Shown here: positions 26,817 through 35,978 of the stretch, one piece after another
Position numbering within the stretch: position 1 is the first letter of the stretch
How the letters are laid out: every line of letters starts with the position of its first letter
Origin: Blautia sp.
Lineage (GTDB): Bacteria > Bacillota > Clostridia > Lachnospirales > Lachnospiraceae
DNA: 64,000 bases
NCBI GenBank assembly: GCA_017475035.1
Contig: JAFVGK010000077.1
Location: 24,244 to 88,243 of the forward strand
Reading direction: 5' to 3'
Translations under genes and position numbers: made by a program
The notes under the pieces: generated by a model
Seen by the model: the letters and a program-made list of their open reading frames with translations, nothing else
What the model was told of the DNA's origin: nothing
Databases searched by the model: none

Positions 26817-26933
26817 TGTCATTTATACCCGGTAACGGAAATGTCTGCCGATCTGCTCAACGTATAATGAGTGAACACGCTCCCTTTTCAATCCGAAAGC
26901 GGCAGTTAAATGCGTTCACGAGTATAAGAAATA
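26817..26933. repeat. Dispersed repeat, family C, copy 2
   Basis: The inverse complement of 2711-2822, with about 85% identity over 110 nt. It runs from ATTTATACCCGGTAACGGAA to TGCGTTCACGAGTATAAG and ends 8 nt before the ribosome binding site of the next gene. Confidence 0.8.
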
Positions 26934-26952
26934 AGAAAAAGGAGGTTCCCTG

Positions 26953-27987
26953 GTGTATTCTGCAGAACAGTTTTTGACCTCACCTTTTTTGCCTGTCTCA
27001 GATCTGGCTCTTGCTCTTGGCAGCAGCCAAAAAGACCGGTGGCCGCCGATCTTTCTCTCGATCGAGACCACCGGCCTTGTGAAAGAGCAATCCATGATCT
27101 TTCTTATCGGTGCCGTTCGCCCTTATGAGGACTCCTATCTGCTCTCGCAATGGTTTGCCGAAACGCCGCAGGAGGAAAAAGACATCCTGCAGGCTTTTCT
27201 TAACTGGCTTCCCAAAGAGCAGGCTGCTCTTGTTCATTTTAACGGAGAAGCCTTTGCGCTGTCTTTCCTTCGGGAATGCTGTACCCGGTACGCACTGGAA
27301 CACTCCTTTGACGCTCTTCCTTCTCTGGATCTTTATCGAAAAGCCAAATCCCTGAAAAGCCTTCTTTCTCTCCCCCGACTGCGCCAGGTTGAACTGGAGG
27401 CCTTTTTCGACTGCCATCCGCGAAACGGGATAAAAGCCAGAACCTGTCCGGCCCTGTATCAGCAGTATGTTGGAAGTCATTCAGAGGAAATACGCTCCCG
27501 GCTTCTTTATCATAATCTGGAAAACCTCATCGGCATCACAGATCTCACCTGTATTCTCACATATGATCAGTTTACGGACGGCGGCTATGATCTCGTTTCC
27601 TGTCAGGCTGATCCCGGCAGCAGCGAAATCCTCTTTCATCTGTCCCTGCACGCCCCGCTTCCAAAGGCTCTTTTCGTTGCCGGTAAGGACTGCCGCCTGG
27701 AAGCCTCCGGCCGGAAAGTCACCGCTGCCTGCATTCTCTCCCCAGGCAGGCAGCTGCGTCTCTACCATCAGGACTATCGTTCCTATGACTATCTGCCGCT
27801 GGAAGATAAAGCCGTTCCCCGGTCCCTCTCCGGATATCTGGATCGAAGCCTGAAAAAGCCCGCTGTCCCGGAAACCTGTTATACCTGGTTTACCTGCACC
27901 GATGCCTTTCTTCAGAATCCCGGCGGGCAAAAGCGCTTTCTCTCTGCCCTGCTGCCGATTCTGACGGGGCTTTCGGAACGGAGTTAA
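26953..27987 (+). CDS. RNase-H-fold (YprB-like) protein, probably catalytically inactive
   Basis: 344 residues from a GTG at 26953 with GGAGG 7 nt upstream. Residues 25-200 match the ribonuclease H-like (RNase_H_2) domain of the YprB group, which are 3'-5' exonucleases. The order of motifs is right but the acidic residues are changed. The first motif reads SIETTG where the family has DIETTG, the second reads FNGEAFALSFL where an FD is expected, and the third reads YHNLENLIGI where ED is expected. Only the first Glu remains. The C-terminal 140 residues show no further domain. It is alone on the plus strand between the repeat mosaic and a bidirectional terminator. Confidence 0.78.
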   Translation: MYSAEQFLTSPFLPVSDLALALGSSQKDRWPPIFLSIETTGLVKEQSMIFLIGAVRPYEDSYLLSQWFAETPQEEKDILQAFLNWLPKEQAALVHFNGEAFALSFLRECCTRYALEHSFDALPSLDLYRKAKSLKSLLSLPRLRQVELEAFFDCHPRNGIKARTCPALYQQYVGSHSEEIRSRLLYHNLENLIGITDLTCILTYDQFTDGGYDLVSCQADPGSSEILFHLSLHAPLPKALFVAGKDCRLEASGRKVTAACILSPGRQLRLYHQDYRSYDYLPLEDKAVPRSLSGYLDRSLKKPAVPETCYTWFTCTDAFLQNPGGQKRFLSALLPILTGLSERS

Positions 27988-28024
27988 CTATAGCATATCA
28001 CCGTCAATTATTCAAGCGCAACAA

Positions 28025-28077
28025 AACGCCGGTCCATATCCCCCTGTGAAGAACATATGAGCCGGCGTTCTGTTTTT
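28025..28077. terminator. Bidirectional terminator between convergent genes
   Basis: AACGCCGG (28025-28032) pairs with CCGGCGTT (28062-28069), and CATAT/ATATG extends the stem. T-rich sequence follows on the plus strand (CTGTTTTT), and TTTTGTTG follows on the minus strand. Confidence 0.8.
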
Positions 28078-28091
28078 GCCTGAAAATTTCG

Positions 28092-30044
28092 TTATCCGTT
28101 GTAAAGCTGGTAATATCTTCCCTTCTGCTCCATCAGCTCTTCATGATTTCCTCTCTCAATGATTCTTCCCTGTTCCAGAACCATGATGCAGTCGCTGTTG
28201 CGTACCGTGGAAAGACGATGGGCAATTACAAATGTCGTTCTGTCCTGCATGAGCTGATCCATACCCTCCTGCACCAGCCGCTCGGTACGGGTATCGATGG
28301 AGCTGGTCGCCTCATCCAGGATCAGAACAGGGGGATCCGCCACGGCCGCTCTGGCAATGGCAATAAGCTGTCTCTGCCCCTGGCTCAGGTTTGACCCGTT
28401 GCCCCGGAGCATCGTCTGGTATCCGTCAGGAAGTCTCCGGATAAATCCGTCTGCGTTTGCCAGCTTTGCGGCAGCAATGACCTCTTCATCCGTCGCGTCC
28501 AGCTTTCCATAGCGGATATTCTCCATAACCGTCGCGGAAAACAGGTTTGTTTCCTGCAGAACAATACCGATTGCACGCCGGAGATCTGCTTTCCTGATCT
28601 TCGTCACATTGATCCCGTCATATCGGATCTTTCCGTCCTGTATATCATAAAAACGATTCAGCAGATTCGTGATGGTAGTTTTTCCGGCTCCGGTTGAACC
28701 GACAAACGCAATCTTCTGACCCGGCTTTGCATACATCTTGATGTCATGCAGCACAATCTTCTCCGACGTATACCCAAAATCCACGCCGTCCAGAACCATC
28801 TCGCCCTTCATCTCCACAAATGTGGTCGTGTCCGTTGCTTTATGATAATGCTTCCAGGCCCATTTTCCTGTCCTTGTCTCGGATTCGGTCAGCTCTCCGT
28901 CTTTCTCCGCGGCATCAACCAGAGTGACATAACCGTCATCCGTCTCAGCAGGTTCATCCAGCAGATCAAACACACGCTTTGCGCCGGCCAACGCCATGAC
29001 AATACTGTTAAACTGCATGCTGACCTGATTGATCGGCATGTTAAAGCTTTTGTTGAAAGTCAGGAAGCTGGCCAGACCGCCCAATGTAAAGCCTCCGACG
29101 CCATAGGCAGCCAGAACGCCGCCGAGAATCGCGCAGAACACATAGCTGATATTGCCGATCTGGGCCACGGAAGGCATCATCACATTCGCGAATTTATTCG
29201 CATTGTTTGCGCTCTCAAACAGCCTGTCATTCATTTCAAGAAACGTAGAAAGACTTTCCTCCTCATGACAGAAAACCTTTACCACCTTCTGTCCTTCCAT
29301 CATCTCTTCGATATACCCGTTCACCGCGCCGAGATTCTGCTGCTGAGCCATAAAATACCTGCCTGAAAGTCCTGCGAGTTTTCCGCTCACAACCAGCATC
29401 ACAGCCACCATTGCCAGCGTAAGGCAGGTCAGCGGAATATTCAGGATAATCATACTCACCAGAACGGAAACGATCGTTATGCCGGAATTGATCATCTGCG
29501 GGATACTCTGGCTGATCATCTGGCGGAGGGTATCGATGTCATTTGTATAAACGGACATGATATCTCCATGGGCGTGGGTATCAAAATATTTGATCGGTAA
29601 GGTTTCCATATGCGCAAACAGATCATTTCTTAAATCGCGCAAAGTACCCTGGGTCACGAAAATCATGATGCGGTTATGAGTATAAGCCGTGATGACGCCA
29701 ATCATGTAAAAGCAGGCGACCCGAAGAATAGCATGGGCGAGAGGGCCAAAGTCCGGATCCGTCTGCCCGATCATCGGTGAAATATAACTGTCAATCAAGG
29801 TTCTGGTAAACATCGTTCCCTGTACATTTGCCAGAACGCTGATAAAAATACAGATTAACACGGCAATCAGGGCAAACCCGTACTTCTTCATCATAAAGCC
29901 AAAAACCCGCGCCATAAGCTTTCCCGGGTTTTCCACTTTCGGACCGGTGCGGAACCTTGCGCCGCCCCTCATATTATTAGGAGGTGGAGTCTGTTGATTT
30001 TTCCCATATTCCGGCCGGCCTGTTGTTGTTCTCTCTTCACTCAC
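28092..30044 (-). CDS. ABC exporter subunit B (permease fused to ATPase)
   Basis: About 650 residues from a GTG at 30044, with GGAGG 10 nt upstream inside the end of the partner gene. Six membrane spans in the N-terminal half are followed by a nucleotide-binding domain. Walker A is GSTGAGKTTITN, the signature is the variant LSQGQRQLI and Walker B is VLILDEATSSID with the catalytic Glu. The variant signature would serve the degenerate ATP site of the partner. The N-terminal 50 residues are Pro-, Gly- and Arg-rich and unlike the rest. Heterodimeric exporters of this group move drugs, lipids or peptides; the substrate is unknown. Confidence 0.88.
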   Translation of the reverse strand: MSEERTTTGRPEYGKNQQTPPPNNMRGGARFRTGPKVENPGKLMARVFGFMMKKYGFALIAVLICIFISVLANVQGTMFTRTLIDSYISPMIGQTDPDFGPLAHAILRVACFYMIGVITAYTHNRIMIFVTQGTLRDLRNDLFAHMETLPIKYFDTHAHGDIMSVYTNDIDTLRQMISQSIPQMINSGITIVSVLVSMIILNIPLTCLTLAMVAVMLVVSGKLAGLSGRYFMAQQQNLGAVNGYIEEMMEGQKVVKVFCHEEESLSTFLEMNDRLFESANNANKFANVMMPSVAQIGNISYVFCAILGGVLAAYGVGGFTLGGLASFLTFNKSFNMPINQVSMQFNSIVMALAGAKRVFDLLDEPAETDDGYVTLVDAAEKDGELTESETRTGKWAWKHYHKATDTTTFVEMKGEMVLDGVDFGYTSEKIVLHDIKMYAKPGQKIAFVGSTGAGKTTITNLLNRFYDIQDGKIRYDGINVTKIRKADLRRAIGIVLQETNLFSATVMENIRYGKLDATDEEVIAAAKLANADGFIRRLPDGYQTMLRGNGSNLSQGQRQLIAIARAAVADPPVLILDEATSSIDTRTERLVQEGMDQLMQDRTTFVIAHRLSTVRNSDCIMVLEQGRIIERGNHEELMEQKGRYYQLYNG

Positions 30045-30051
30045 GACAGCT

Positions 30052-31806
30052 TCACCTCCTCTCCAGTTTGGATTCATCGAAATCTCCGCCGCCCTGCGTC
30101 TGAGATTCATATACCTCGCGATAGATCTGATTCGACGCAAGCAGCTCTTCATGTGTACCAAAACCGTCTACCCTGCCGTTATCCATGACAATGATACGGT
30201 CACAATTCTGAATGCTTGATATACGCTGCGCAATGATCAGCTTTGTCGTTTCCGGTATAAACCGGGCAAAGCCCTTGCGGATACGGGCGTCGGTCGCGGT
30301 ATCCACCGCGCTTGTCGAGTCGTCCAGAATCAAAATCTTCGGTTTCTTGAGCAAAGCGCGGGCAATACAAAGCCTCTGTTTCTGTCCGCCGGATACATTC
30401 GTGCCGCCTTGTTCGATATAGGTATCATACCCGTCCGGCATCTTTTCGATAAATTCATCGGCCTGTGCCAGGCGGCAGGCTTCGCGGCATTCCTCCAATG
30501 TTGCGTCTTTATTGCCCCAGCGAAGGTTTTCCAGGACCGTGCCCGAAAACAGAACATTTTTCTGAAGAACGACGGCAACCTGATTGCGCAGGGTTTCCAT
30601 ATGATATTCCCGCACATCAATGCCGCCTACTTTTACGGATCCTTCCGATACATCGTAAAGGCGGCTGATCAGGTTAACCAGGCTCGTCTTTGCGCTGCCC
30701 GTCCCGCCGAGTATGCCAATGGTCTCCCCTGAACGGATCGAGAGGTTGATATCCTTCAGTACCGGCTCGCCTGTGCTTGCCTTATAGCGGAAGGATACAT
30801 GGTCAAACAGGATGCTTCCGTCCGGGATTTCCATGACGGGATTCTCAGGATCAGACAGATCCGCTTTCTCATTGATAACCTCACTGACACGTTCCCCGCT
30901 GGCCATACTCATTGTCATCATGACAAAAATCATGGAAAGCATCATCAGGCTCATCAGGATATTCATGCAGTAGGTAAGCAGGCTCATCAGCTCCCCGGTG
31001 GTGAGACTGCCGCCGACAATCATCTTCGCGCCGACCCAGCTGATGCCAAGGATACAGGCATAAACCGTAAAATTCATGACCGGCATATTTAAAACGACAA
31101 GCTTCTCCGCCCGCACAAACAAAAGATAAAGATTATTGCAGGCCTTTTGAAATTTACTTGTCTCATAATCCTCGCGGACATAAGCCTTCACCACGCGGAT
31201 TGCCGAAACGTTCTCCTGCACGCTCGCATTCAGATCATCATATTTCTTGAAAACTTCCCGGAAATATTTCGTTGCGCGGCGCATCATAAAACTGAGAAAA
31301 ACCGCAAGAAATATTACGGCAGCCAGATAAATGCTGGCAATTCTGGCATTGATGAAGAAAGCCATCGACATTGCGCAGATCAGGTTCATAGGAGCCCTCG
31401 TGCACATTCTCAGCAGCATCTGGTATGCATTCTGCAGATTGGTGACGTCCGTCGTCAGCCTGGTGATCAGACCCGCGGTACTGAATTTATCAATATTGGA
31501 AAATGAAAACGTCTGAATGTTGGTGTACATGGCAATCCGGAGGTTTCTGGCAAAACCGGTAGATGCCAATGCTCCGTATTTTCCGCCCAGTACGCCTGTT
31601 GCCAGACCAGCGCCTGCCAGACATGCCATAATCAGGCCCATCCGGATGATATGCCCGATATTTCCCACTTCGACACCGCCATCAATCAGGGAAGCCATGA
31701 CCAGAGGCATCAGTGTATCAACCACCACCTCCAGAATCATGAACACCGGAGTCAGGATCGATGCCCTTTTATACTCTTTTATTTGACTCATCAATGTTTT
31801 GAGCAT
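30052..31806 (-). CDS. ABC exporter subunit A (permease fused to ATPase)
   Basis: 584 residues with six membrane spans and a C-terminal nucleotide-binding domain. Walker A reads GGTGSAKTSLVNL (Gly replaced by Ala before Lys), the signature is the normal VSGGQKQRL, and Walker B is ILILDDSTSAVD, in which Asp stands where the catalytic Glu should be. That is the hallmark of the degenerate site in heterodimeric exporters such as BmrCD and TM287/288. GGAGAG precedes the ATG by five nt. The second subunit starts seven nt after this gene stops. There is no adjacent regulator; an EamA transporter gene lies 49 nt upstream. Confidence 0.9.
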   Translation of the reverse strand: MLKTLMSQIKEYKRASILTPVFMILEVVVDTLMPLVMASLIDGGVEVGNIGHIIRMGLIMACLAGAGLATGVLGGKYGALASTGFARNLRIAMYTNIQTFSFSNIDKFSTAGLITRLTTDVTNLQNAYQMLLRMCTRAPMNLICAMSMAFFINARIASIYLAAVIFLAVFLSFMMRRATKYFREVFKKYDDLNASVQENVSAIRVVKAYVREDYETSKFQKACNNLYLLFVRAEKLVVLNMPVMNFTVYACILGISWVGAKMIVGGSLTTGELMSLLTYCMNILMSLMMLSMIFVMMTMSMASGERVSEVINEKADLSDPENPVMEIPDGSILFDHVSFRYKASTGEPVLKDINLSIRSGETIGILGGTGSAKTSLVNLISRLYDVSEGSVKVGGIDVREYHMETLRNQVAVVLQKNVLFSGTVLENLRWGNKDATLEECREACRLAQADEFIEKMPDGYDTYIEQGGTNVSGGQKQRLCIARALLKKPKILILDDSTSAVDTATDARIRKGFARFIPETTKLIIAQRISSIQNCDRIIVMDNGRVDGFGTHEELLASNQIYREVYESQTQGGGDFDESKLERR

Positions 31807-31855
31807 GAATTCTCTCCTTTCCTTGCTCTTTTCCGTTCAAGCCTGCCATTTCTTC

Positions 31856-32812
31856 CTATGTATCATCAACTCTGCTCTTGTCAGATGCAGGAAATTGAGC
31901 AAGGATGATCGCCAAAAACATCAAAGCGCAGCCCCATAGTTCCCTTGCTGAAAGAGACTGCCCCAGGAGAAGCCATCCCGCGATGACACTGATCGATGAT
32001 TCCAGGCTCAGTATCAGTGACGCAATCGTTGGATTCATTCCCTTCTGTCCTATGATCTGCAACGTGTAAGCCACGCCGCAGGACAGAACACCCGCATATC
32101 CGATGGGCATCCATGCAGCCAGAATCGAAGAAAGATCCGGAGCTTCAAACAAAAAGGCACATAGCATGGAGATGAAGCCCGCTATAAGAAACTGGATACA
32201 GGAAAGCTTCACACCGTCTGTTTTTGGGGAAAAACTGTCGATCACCAGGATATGTACAGAAAAGGCAAAGGCACAAAGAAGCATAAGGATGTCTCCCCTG
32301 CCGGGGATCAGATCTTCTTTTATACACAATAGATAAAGGCCTGCCATTGCAAGCGCCACCGCCCCCCACAACAAAGCGCCGCATCTGCGATGCAGAAAAA
32401 TACCCAGGACAGGTACCAGTACGATGTAACAGGCAGTGATAAACCCGGCTTTTCCAACCGTTGTGTACTGTATGCCGATCTGCTGCAGATTTGACGCGAC
32501 ACATAAGCAAAGTCCGCACAGAATTCCTCCGGTCAGCAAAGTCTTTGTTTTTTCTGTCCGTTCGTTACCGGCTTCCCGGGTACCTTTTCCTTTTTTTTCG
32601 TCTGTCTGAGGTTTTTCCCCGAAAAAACGGATTACCGGCAAAAGAACAGCCGCTCCGATCAGGCTCCTCACACCATTAAACGTAAAAGGACCGACATAGT
32701 CCATTCCCACGCACTGGGCGACAAAAGCAATTCCCCAGATCACAGCGGTCAAAAGCAGCAGCAGGGAATTTTTCCAAGGCACTCCGTGATATTGATGATT
32801 GATGTCTTTCAT
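31856..32812 (-). CDS. EamA (DMT superfamily) transporter
   Basis: 318 residues, ten predicted membrane helices in two EamA repeats (LLLLLTAVIWGIAFVAQCVG begins the first; YAGVLSCGVAYTLQIIGQKG lies in the second). A charged loop of about 25 residues (GEKPQTDEKKGKG) follows the second helix. Such transporters export amino acids, nucleotide-sugars or other small metabolites. The position directly after ilvN may point to branched-chain amino acids, but that is an inference. The C-terminal tail is polar. Confidence 0.82.
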   Translation of the reverse strand: MKDINHQYHGVPWKNSLLLLLTAVIWGIAFVAQCVGMDYVGPFTFNGVRSLIGAAVLLPVIRFFGEKPQTDEKKGKGTREAGNERTEKTKTLLTGGILCGLCLCVASNLQQIGIQYTTVGKAGFITACYIVLVPVLGIFLHRRCGALLWGAVALAMAGLYLLCIKEDLIPGRGDILMLLCAFAFSVHILVIDSFSPKTDGVKLSCIQFLIAGFISMLCAFLFEAPDLSSILAAWMPIGYAGVLSCGVAYTLQIIGQKGMNPTIASLILSLESSISVIAGWLLLGQSLSARELWGCALMFLAIILAQFPASDKSRVDDT

Positions 32813-32850
32813 TCTCTGTTCTTCTCTCTGCAGCGCTTCCGGATTGACGC

Positions 32851-33363
32851 TCAGCGGTCCATCATGCTGATCGATTCTATTCCTACGCTGCCGCCCCGCA
32901 CAACCTCGATCCGTCCGAATTCTTCTTTGATCAGTTTAATGACAGCATCATTTTTCGTTGCCGTCTGGACAAATTCCAGAAGAAGACTGTCATGCCCATA
33001 GTCAATCACCTTTGCTTTAAAGGTAGACGCAATCTGGAAAAGCTGGGTCTTATCCTCCGTCTTTAAATCAAACACTTTGATATACAGGATCTCCTTCATA
33101 CGGACGAAAACATCTGTGAAATCGATCACCTTAATCACTTCCACCATCCGGTTCAGCTGTTTTTTTATCTGCTCAAAGGTCTCATCATCACTGACCGTGG
33201 CGATCGTCATGCGGGAAACCGTGGGATCCTCTGTCGTACCCACGGTAAGGCTGTCAAGATTATAGCTTTTACCCGAAAACAGGCCGGATATCTTCGAAAG
33301 AACACCAACCTGATTCTCTACATAAAGGGAAATCCAGCGTTTTTTCATCCCCTTTTCTATCAT
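32851..33363 (-). CDS. ilvN: Acetolactate synthase small (regulatory) subunit
   Basis: 170 residues. The N-terminal ACT domain (RWISLYVENQVGVLSKISGLFSGKSYNLDSL, about 8-38) binds valine for feedback inhibition, and the C-terminal regulatory domain continues to the end. AGGAGG lies 8 nt before the ATG at 33363. It lies 123 nt downstream of ilvB, with a family A palindrome in between. The catalytic subunit gene is in the same orientation. Confidence 0.93.
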   Translation of the reverse strand: MIEKGMKKRWISLYVENQVGVLSKISGLFSGKSYNLDSLTVGTTEDPTVSRMTIATVSDDETFEQIKKQLNRMVEVIKVIDFTDVFVRMKEILYIKVFDLKTEDKTQLFQIASTFKAKVIDYGHDSLLLEFVQTATKNDAVIKLIKEEFGRIEVVRGGSVGIESISMMDR

Positions 33364-33408
33364 TACAAAATCCTCCTAAGAAAATCGACCTGTGCGTCAC
33401 AAAGAACC

Positions 33409-33465
33409 TGTGCAAAAATGAGCGAGCTCCTTTTTGCATGACCTTTTGTCGCCTGAATCATAAAA
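33409..33465 (+). repeat. Dispersed palindromic repeat, family A, between ilvB and ilvN
   Basis: TGCAAAAA (33411-33418) pairs with TTTTTGCA (33431-33438), enclosing GAGC-GA-GCTC. The tail reads GCATGACCTTTTGTCGCCTG then AATCATAAAAT. Related copies are at 54061-54090, 54759-54816, 60912-60961 and 62376-62419. Confidence 0.75.
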
Positions 33466-33486
33466 TACCGATCCGCAATCTGAGGG

Positions 33487-35205
33487 TCAGCTGTCCAATA
33501 TCATATCTTCCAGCGTCCCTCCCGGCTGAATCATGGGATACACCATTTCCTCCGGGTCGATGATGAATTCGATCAAGGTCGGGGCGGAAGTATTTTCTTT
33601 TGCCCTGGCAATTGCTCCTGCTACTTCTTCTTTTTTTGTCACCCGCATTCCAAAGGCTCCATAGCTTTCCGCCAGGCGGACGAAGTCCGGGGTATACGCC
33701 GGATGTTCTTTATAATCCGTTCTGCGCGTCAGCGCGCCGGAGCGGAGATCCGTCATGCTGTATCTCCGGTCGTAAAAAAGCTTTTGCCACTGACGGACCA
33801 TTCCGAGATAAGAGTTATTAAAAATGCAGACAATCACCGGCAGCTCTTCCAGAACCGCAGTAGCCAGCTCCTGAATATTCATCTGCATGCCGCCGTCACC
33901 TGAAATCACGACCACAGGACGGTCCGGGTTTCCGATCTTTGCTCCGATACCGCCAGGGAATCCATATCCCATGGTACCGAGTCCACCCGACATAATCATC
34001 TGTTTTTCTCTCGTAATCTCGGCATACTGTGCGGCCAGCATCTGATGCTGTCCGACATCCGTTACCAGAATAGCGTTGTCGAACTGTCGGTTGATCTCTC
34101 CGATAATGTCCATCGGGCTCAACGCATCGTGATCCCTCATCTTCAGAGGATGCTCCGCTTTCCATCCTGCGATTTTTTCCTTCCAGGGATCGCAGGAGCA
34201 GGTCTCCACAAGCTGGGCCATCTTTTCCAATGCTGCCCTGGCATCTGCGACAATCGGGATATCCACCTGGATATTCCGGGAAATCGACGCCGTATCGATG
34301 TCAATATGAACGATCTGGGCTTTCGGCGCAAAAGCGTGCAGTCTTCCGGTAATACGGTCATTAAACCTTGTTCCGATCGAAAAAAGAAGATCACAGTTGC
34401 TCACCGCCATATTAGCCGCGTAACTGCCATGCATGCCAAGATTTCCTATATATAAGGGATTGTCCGTGGAAATGGAGCCCCTTCCCATAACCGTTGTAAT
34501 GACAGGTACCCGGGTTTTTTCCACAACCTGGGCAAAGGCATCTCTCGCTCCTGCGATCATGACACCGCCGCCCGCAAGAAACAGAGGTTTCTTTGCGGAA
34601 GATAATGCAGCTATCGCTCGTTTCAGCTGGCCGACATGCACGCTGGTGTTTGGTTTATAGCCGCGGATATTTACTGTCCTGGGATATTCGTCAGATCCCA
34701 TTTCAGCCATTACATCCTTTGGGAGATCAATCAGGACAGGACCCGGCCTTCCGGTACCGGCTATATAAAAAGCTTCCTTGATAATCCGTCCCAGGTCCTC
34801 TCTGCGGCGCACCGTAACCCCATATTTCGTAATGCTCCGGGTAATTCCGACAATATCCACTTCCTGAAAAGCATCGTTTCCTATCAGATGGCGCGCGACC
34901 TGCCCCGTAAAGCAAACCAGAGGAACACTGTCATAATTTGCCGTGGCAAGACCCGTAACGAGATTTGTTGCCCCGGGACCGCTGGTCACCAGACAGACGC
35001 CTACCCTGCCGGTCGTTCTGGCGTAGGCATCCGCTTCATGCACCAGGGCCTGTTCATGACGGGGAAGAATAATTTTTATGCTCTTTTCCTTATACAGTTC
35101 ATCGCTGATATCAATTGTACAGGCGCCGGGATAGCCAAAGAGAACCTCGACCCCTTCTTCCACAAGCGCTTTGACCAGCAGTCTGTTGCCTGAGATCTGC
35201 TTCAT
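33487..35205 (-). CDS. ilvB: Acetolactate synthase large (catalytic) subunit
   Basis: 572 residues from MKQISGNRLLVKAL at 35205; GGAGG lies 10 nt upstream. The enzyme condenses two pyruvates (or pyruvate with 2-ketobutyrate), the first common step of valine, leucine and isoleucine synthesis. The N-terminal TPP domain has FGYPG and the activating Glu in LPRHEQALVHEADAYAR. The middle domain has the FAD region. The C-terminal TPP/Mg motif is GDGGMQMNIQEL followed by FNNSYLGMVRQWQ. A perfect consensus promoter lies 38 nt upstream, so the leader is too short for a T-box or attenuator. Confidence 0.95.
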   Translation of the reverse strand: MKQISGNRLLVKALVEEGVEVLFGYPGACTIDISDELYKEKSIKIILPRHEQALVHEADAYARTTGRVGVCLVTSGPGATNLVTGLATANYDSVPLVCFTGQVARHLIGNDAFQEVDIVGITRSITKYGVTVRRREDLGRIIKEAFYIAGTGRPGPVLIDLPKDVMAEMGSDEYPRTVNIRGYKPNTSVHVGQLKRAIAALSSAKKPLFLAGGGVMIAGARDAFAQVVEKTRVPVITTVMGRGSISTDNPLYIGNLGMHGSYAANMAVSNCDLLFSIGTRFNDRITGRLHAFAPKAQIVHIDIDTASISRNIQVDIPIVADARAALEKMAQLVETCSCDPWKEKIAGWKAEHPLKMRDHDALSPMDIIGEINRQFDNAILVTDVGQHQMLAAQYAEITREKQMIMSGGLGTMGYGFPGGIGAKIGNPDRPVVVISGDGGMQMNIQELATAVLEELPVIVCIFNNSYLGMVRQWQKLFYDRRYSMTDLRSGALTRRTDYKEHPAYTPDFVRLAESYGAFGMRVTKKEEVAGAIARAKENTSAPTLIEFIIDPEEMVYPMIQPGGTLEDMILDS

Positions 35206-35243
35206 CCCAAACATACCTCCTATCCGCAAAATCCATTTCGCAT

Positions 35244-35272
35244 ATTATAGTGAAACGCGGAAGTGATGTCAA
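35244..35272 (-). promoter_or_regulatory. Consensus promoter of ilvB
   Basis: TTGACA (35267-35272), a 17-bp spacer and TATAAT (35244-35249), read on the minus strand. Both hexamers match the sigma-A consensus exactly. Predicted leader is about 30 nt. Confidence 0.9.
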
Positions 35273-35344
35273 GACAGATGGCGAAGAGCAAAGCGGGGTG
35301 TCGGTCACCGACAGGTGACATCTTCCTTTGGGCGGCTTGGAGAT

Positions 35345-35384
35345 AAAAAAAGACCCGCCGGACAATCATCTGCCGGACAGGTCT
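35345..35384 (-). terminator. Terminator of the rpiB-upp-cdd unit
   Basis: On the minus strand AGACCTGTCCGG pairs with CCGGCGGGTCT across an 11-nt loop (one bulge), followed by six T. It lies 35 nt after the cdd stop. Confidence 0.8.
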
Positions 35385-35418
35385 TTTCGGGTTTACTTTT
35401 TACTGATCAGTTTAATTG

Positions 35419-35829
35419 TCAGTGTAAAGACTCATTTGTAAATCCCAAAGGAAGTAATTCCGCGAGTTTATAAATTTTATAGTTTTCTTCCGTAACCGCC
35501 AGAACGATCTCAAAATCCTCCGGGGAACAAAATTCTGTTAACGCCTGTCTGCAGATGCCGCAGGGAGCGCAGAGCTTTGGTTCCGCCCCTTCGGCTTTTC
35601 CCACGATCGCAATGGCAGTAAATTCCCGTTTTCCTTCAAAAACCGCCTGAAACAGAGCCGTCCGCTCCGCGCACTGGCTCACGCCGAAGGCAGCGTTCTC
35701 TATATTTGCGCCTTGATAAACGGTACCATCAGCACACAAAAGAGCCGCCCCAACCGCAAAGTGGGAGTATGGAGAATAACTGTGGCTTCTGGCTTCCAAA
35801 GCTTTCCTGATCAAATTCGTATAATCCAT
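35419..35829 (-). CDS. cdd: Cytidine deaminase
   Basis: 136 residues. It deaminates cytidine and deoxycytidine to uridine forms in pyrimidine salvage. The catalytic zinc is held by C53, C90 and C93, with Glu55 as proton carrier (CAERTALF and PCGICRQAL). The substrate loop FAVGAALLCADG is at 24-35. Length is the tetrameric bacterial norm. It follows upp by 149 nt; both belong to uracil/cytidine salvage. Confidence 0.94.
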   Translation of the reverse strand: MDYTNLIRKALEARSHSYSPYSHFAVGAALLCADGTVYQGANIENAAFGVSQCAERTALFQAVFEGKREFTAIAIVGKAEGAEPKLCAPCGICRQALTEFCSPEDFEIVLAVTEENYKIYKLAELLPLGFTNESLH

Positions 35830-35978
35830 GTCAGTCCCTCCTCACCCGCAAAGCAGCAATCCGCACTCTGACCGTGTCCGCGGCAATAAACGAGACCGTC
35901 TGCGCCTGACGGGTGAATACGCTAGCCTTCCGATCTGCAACGATTGTCCGCTGCGTTCACGTACATCGATTCGTCAGA

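Noticed and set aside
35206-35418. A T-box or attenuator upstream of ilvB.
   Set aside because: The promoter lies 38 nt from the start codon, and the only hairpin upstream is the terminator of the cdd unit.
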